From assembly GCF_007860095.1 (NCBI RefSeq), contig NZ_SJPT01000001.1, forward strand, positions 262,212-326,211: a DNA stretch of 64,000 nucleotides. The letters are read 5' to 3'. Within the stretch, counting starts at the first letter, position 1. Each line of letters begins with the position of its first letter. The translations under genes and the position numbers were made by a program. The stretch comes from Novipirellula galeiformis. Lineage in GTDB: Bacteria > Planctomycetota > Planctomycetia > Pirellulales > Pirellulaceae. This document shows, piece after piece, positions 61,188 through 64,000 of the stretch. Under the pieces are notes generated by a model, which worked only from the letters and a program-made list of their open reading frames with translations, was not told where the DNA came from and did no database searches.

Positions 61188-62800
61188 GTGATGTCTATCC
61201 TAAGCGGTCGACCTTTGTATGGGTTGCAGGGGCGATCTTTGTCTTCGCCTGCGTTCTGCGGATCCCAGCGTCGGGGGAGAGTTATTGGGTCGATGAATTG
61301 CACACGGCGTGGGCTGTGAATGATGCGTTCGTTGACGTGGCACCACGCGCCGCGTTGGGCCATCAACAATCGCTCTATTTTCAAGGGCTGTGGTGTTGGA
61401 AACAGCTCGTTGGCGGTGGCGAGCTCGCGATGCGGCTTAGCAGTGTGTTGGCGGTGGCGTTGGCGTGCAGTTTGATTTTTGTTGCGGTCGCCAAATTTCA
61501 CCGATCGCTTGTCGGTGGCGCTGCCGCCGGGTTGGTGATGGCGGTCGAGGCGAGTTCGATCTTTTTTGGCACGGAGCTGCGCCCGTATGCCGTGGTGCTC
61601 CTCGCATCGGTGATCGCGTGCGGGGTCACTTCGCAATTGTGGACCATGTCCCCCCGCGATGGTCGCCGCTCGGTGGCATGGTTGGGGTTGGTCGCTTCGA
61701 TTGGAGTATCGGGGGTGTGCCAGATCACTTCGCTCGGAGTGTTGGGGTGGTTGGTGGTAGCACTTGGCGTGCGATGGGCTTGTGTCGATTGGCGAGCGAC
61801 GCTGCGATGGTCGAGATGGGACATCCCCGTGCCAATCGTGTTGCTATGGGTCACGTTGTCGATGGCTTCGAGTGGCGGGATGGAAGTTTGGAACGAGCGA
61901 AAGATGTGGGCGAGTTTTGCCTCGGCGACGTCGCTCAAGCAGGTCTGGCAAATTTGGCCATGGGCGTACCTCGTTGGGGCACCTGTGCTGCTGTGGTTGG
62001 CCGTGGGGTTGTGGAGGCGGATGAGCGGCGAGGCGTGGATGGGCGTTAGGACAGAGGACACTAGGAAACAGGGCGTTGTTTCGTTGCGATTGGCATTTTT
62101 GGCGATTGCGGTGGTCAGTGTCGTAGGCTTTTGGTGTTTGGCGTACGGGGAATTCGCTGCCCTTTGGCACCGCCGCTATCTGATTGCGTCGTTACCGTTT
62201 TTGGTCTGGTTTTTTGGTGCGACGATCGGCGAGGCGGAAAGTCGATGGCACGCAAAACGCAGGGGCTCGAATCGTGGAACGCGACTTCACCGTTTGATCG
62301 GAGTGGCGGTGGTTGTGATGCTGATTGGGCTGTTGATGCAAGGGCAGGGGACTGCGAAGCGATTCGTCCGAGGCGAGTGGATGGTCCAGCGTGGTGAGGA
62401 TTGGCGTGGTGCAATCGCGTGGGTCAATGGCGCGGCGGCCCCGGATGCCCTGGTCTTGCTCGACCCTGGGTTAATCGAGCAAGGAAAGCTTGATGGAAAG
62501 CTCGAGGATCAGCAGCGACGTGCGAAGCGGGGCGAGTATCTGAGATACGTCGTCGATGGTCCGTATGCGATTCGAGATGATTTGGTCGTCGAAATCGCTG
62601 GCCGCCAAGCGTGGCAGCCGATGCGGAATGAGGGGCCCGACGTGATCTTGACGCGGCGGCCGGCGCGGTCACTGAGGCGGTTGCTGGAGTTGACGTCCAG
62701 CGCGGAGTCGTTCCGCGTTCGTTCCTTTCGTGGCGTTTCCGCCGCGATCCGATTGCGCGGCGACGTTTCGTTTTCCAGTAAATCCTCACCCGAAGCGTGA
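61184..62800 (+). CDS. GT39-like polytopic membrane protein
   Basis: The 538-residue protein has about ten hydrophobic helices. Near the N-terminus SGESYWVDELHTAWAV carries the acidic DE motif seen in the first loop of the ArnT/GT39 family of lipid-sugar-dependent glycosyltransferases; SIFFGTELRPYAVVLL is a typical later loop. C-terminally a soluble part of about 120 residues follows the last helix. The likely role is transfer of a sugar from a polyprenyl-phosphate donor on the outer face of the membrane. It overlaps the threonine aldolase gene by 4 bp. Donor and acceptor are unknown. Confidence 0.82.
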   Translation: MSDVYPKRSTFVWVAGAIFVFACVLRIPASGESYWVDELHTAWAVNDAFVDVAPRAALGHQQSLYFQGLWCWKQLVGGGELAMRLSSVLAVALACSLIFVAVAKFHRSLVGGAAAGLVMAVEASSIFFGTELRPYAVVLLASVIACGVTSQLWTMSPRDGRRSVAWLGLVASIGVSGVCQITSLGVLGWLVVALGVRWACVDWRATLRWSRWDIPVPIVLLWVTLSMASSGGMEVWNERKMWASFASATSLKQVWQIWPWAYLVGAPVLLWLAVGLWRRMSGEAWMGVRTEDTRKQGVVSLRLAFLAIAVVSVVGFWCLAYGEFAALWHRRYLIASLPFLVWFFGATIGEAESRWHAKRRGSNRGTRLHRLIGVAVVVMLIGLLMQGQGTAKRFVRGEWMVQRGEDWRGAIAWVNGAAAPDALVLLDPGLIEQGKLDGKLEDQQRRAKRGEYLRYVVDGPYAIRDDLVVEIAGRQAWQPMRNEGPDVILTRRPARSLRRLLELTSSAESFRVRSFRGVSAAIRLRGDVSFSSKSSPEA

Positions 62801-63124
62801 GTTTTGAAGAGGCGTAATGCTAGCGGTTCCCGTCCGACGGCCCAGCCATTTGCCTAGCCTACCCAGCGGGCTAGCTAAACGACCGGGGTTTTGCTTCTAA
62901 ATACAAAAGTGCAACCTCAAAGTCTACGCGTCAGGCGATGAAAGAGGCGAAACTTCAAAATCGGATCGCCTGTGGCTTGGCGCTTAGACGGAAATGGGAG
63001 AAAGGTAAGACGGGGGAGTGAGGAGGAGAGGATTCGCGGTGTCTTTCAGGTTAGAATCGACGGTGGTTTGCGGTCAAACCTTGATGATTGCCTTGCCTCG
63101 TTGCCTCGACGGTATAATAAATCC
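62801..63124. other. Intergenic region before cytochrome gene
   Basis: These 324 bp contain no supported gene. A weak hairpin TAGCC...GGCTA near 62856 could end the previous transcript. The promoter of the cytochrome gene should be in the right half. Confidence 0.4.
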
Positions 63125-64000
63125 ATGTGGAAACAATCTCTTGCATCCGTCTTTGTGCTCCTTTTCGGTTCCGTTGCCACGTTTTCCGCGGCGGAAGAGA
63201 TCGATGCGGCAGCGCGTGGATATCGCTGGTTGACTGAGAACGCGTTTTTGTCAAGCGATTTTAGCCAGCGCGTTGTCGACGAGGTTTGGCGCAGTTGGCC
63301 GGAGCCGTTGCGCAGCGAAGCGGAACAGGCAACGCCTGAGCAGCGACGTGCAATGACCTTCGCCCGCTATGGGTTGACCACGCGGCCCGGTGACGACTCG
63401 GGGAAACCGTTGCAGTATGTTGTTTCCGATGACGGTCAATGGACGATGAATTGTTTTTCATGTCACGGCGGCAATGTCTACGGCACTCCGACGCCGGGGG
63501 CGCCGAACAACCGGTTCGCGTTACAGACGATGACTGAAGAGCTTCGCCGAACCAAGTTGCGGCTCTTCGAACCGTTGTCACGAATGGATGTGGGGTCGCT
63601 TGTCGTTCCGCTGGGGACGACCCATGGTACGACCAATGCGGTTGTGTTCGGGATGGGGTTGATGCTTCATCGAGACGAACAACTCAATCTCGTTAACCGA
63701 GCTCCAGTCCAATTCATGCACCACGACTTGGATGCTCCGCCGTGGTGGCATTTCTACAAACGGCCTTATCTTTACATCGACGGATTTGCCCAGAAGGGGC
63801 ATCGTGGTTTGATGCAGTTTATGCTCGTTCCTGAAAATGGGCCCGAGTTTTTCCATCAACATGAAGATGAATTTCGCGATATCTACGCTTACCTCTCCTC
63901 GCTGCGGCCGCCGAAGTACGAGGGCCAGATTGACGAGAAGTTGGTCGGAGTCGGCAAGGGCATTTTTGACCACAATTGTGCCGAATGTCATGGTACCTAT
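63125..64000 (+). CDS. Di-haem c-type cytochrome (C-terminus beyond window)
   Basis: The frame is open from ATG 63125 to the right edge, 292 codons. A signal peptide (WKQSLASVFVLLFGSVATFSA) indicates export. Two CxxCH sites are seen: C110-F-S-C-H in MNCFSCHGGNVYG and C285-A-E-C-H at the right edge (NCAECHGTY). Family members with this spacing are planctomycete secreted cytochromes, perhaps related to di-haem peroxidase-like proteins; the exact subfamily cannot be read here. Electron transfer in the periplasm is likely. Partner genes are outside the window. Confidence 0.88.
   Translation, partial: MWKQSLASVFVLLFGSVATFSAAEEIDAAARGYRWLTENAFLSSDFSQRVVDEVWRSWPEPLRSEAEQATPEQRRAMTFARYGLTTRPGDDSGKPLQYVVSDDGQWTMNCFSCHGGNVYGTPTPGAPNNRFALQTMTEELRRTKLRLFEPLSRMDVGSLVVPLGTTHGTTNAVVFGMGLMLHRDEQLNLVNRAPVQFMHHDLDAPPWWHFYKRPYLYIDGFAQKGHRGLMQFMLVPENGPEFFHQHEDEFRDIYAYLSSLRPPKYEGQIDEKLVGVGKGIFDHNCAECHGTY

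Overview
The window reads as chromosome of a planctomycete, most likely a Pirellulaceae member close to Rhodopirellula. The supporting signs are a giant secreted protein with the N-terminal LETRQLLA-type motif, an HpnC/HpnD/HpnE squalene route, DUF1080 and sulfotransferase genes, small c-type cytochromes with a planctomycete look, moderate GC, many genes without a clear Shine-Dalgarno, and wide gene spacing with palindromic repeats. No rRNA, tRNA, CRISPR array, integrase or transposase was recognised.

Layout. 1-12216 (minus) is one uninterrupted reading frame of at least 4072 codons, a giant surface or secreted protein whose C-terminus lies outside the window. 12688-15634 holds a TPR lipoprotein and dimeric-type glycyl-tRNA synthetase. 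15769-23204 is a cell-surface glycan region: a minus-strand operon (MsbA-like ABC exporter, small cupin, sugar-type nucleotidyltransferase, WavE-family protein), a divergent pair (GDPD-like phosphodiesterase and HAD phosphatase) and a membrane-anchored methyltransferase. 23332-28033 is isoprenoid metabolism: hpnC-hpnD-hpnE on minus and ispH divergent on plus. 28129-32032 holds a conserved hypothetical, a DUF1080 lipoprotein overlapping a sulfotransferase, and a MazG-type hydrolase. 32059-36674 holds a large membrane protein with an ABC ATPase, then holA. 36812-44153 has a large secreted Ig-like protein, mnmG, an HTH-receiver regulator and a cytoplasmic histidine kinase. 44502-47545 is gatA-gatB. 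48046-50160 is nrfH-nrfA (dissimilatory nitrite reduction to ammonium). 50653-54897 holds a mono-haem cytochrome-like protein, an array of about 308-bp repeats and a TPR protein. 55530-60024 (minus) is hisD-hisC-hisB followed by a cysteine-peptidase-like/DUF2786 fusion. 60144-62800 is threonine aldolase and a GT39-like membrane protein. A di-haem cytochrome c runs off the right edge.

How the parts work together. IspH supplies isoprenoid precursors to HpnD (farnesyl diphosphate to presqualene diphosphate), HpnC (to hydroxysqualene) and HpnE (to squalene). NrfH passes quinol electrons to NrfA. GatA and GatB are two of the three amidotransferase subunits; gatC is not in the window. HisD, HisC and HisB are three histidine-pathway steps. 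The least understood parts are the 15769-21738 surface module, the giant protein with a metallopeptidase-like domain that has lost its zinc ligands, the peptidase-like/DUF2786 fusion, and several repeat elements (an inverted-repeat element near 21831, a REPIN-like doublet near 50313, and the 308-bp array carrying a gene-end fragment).
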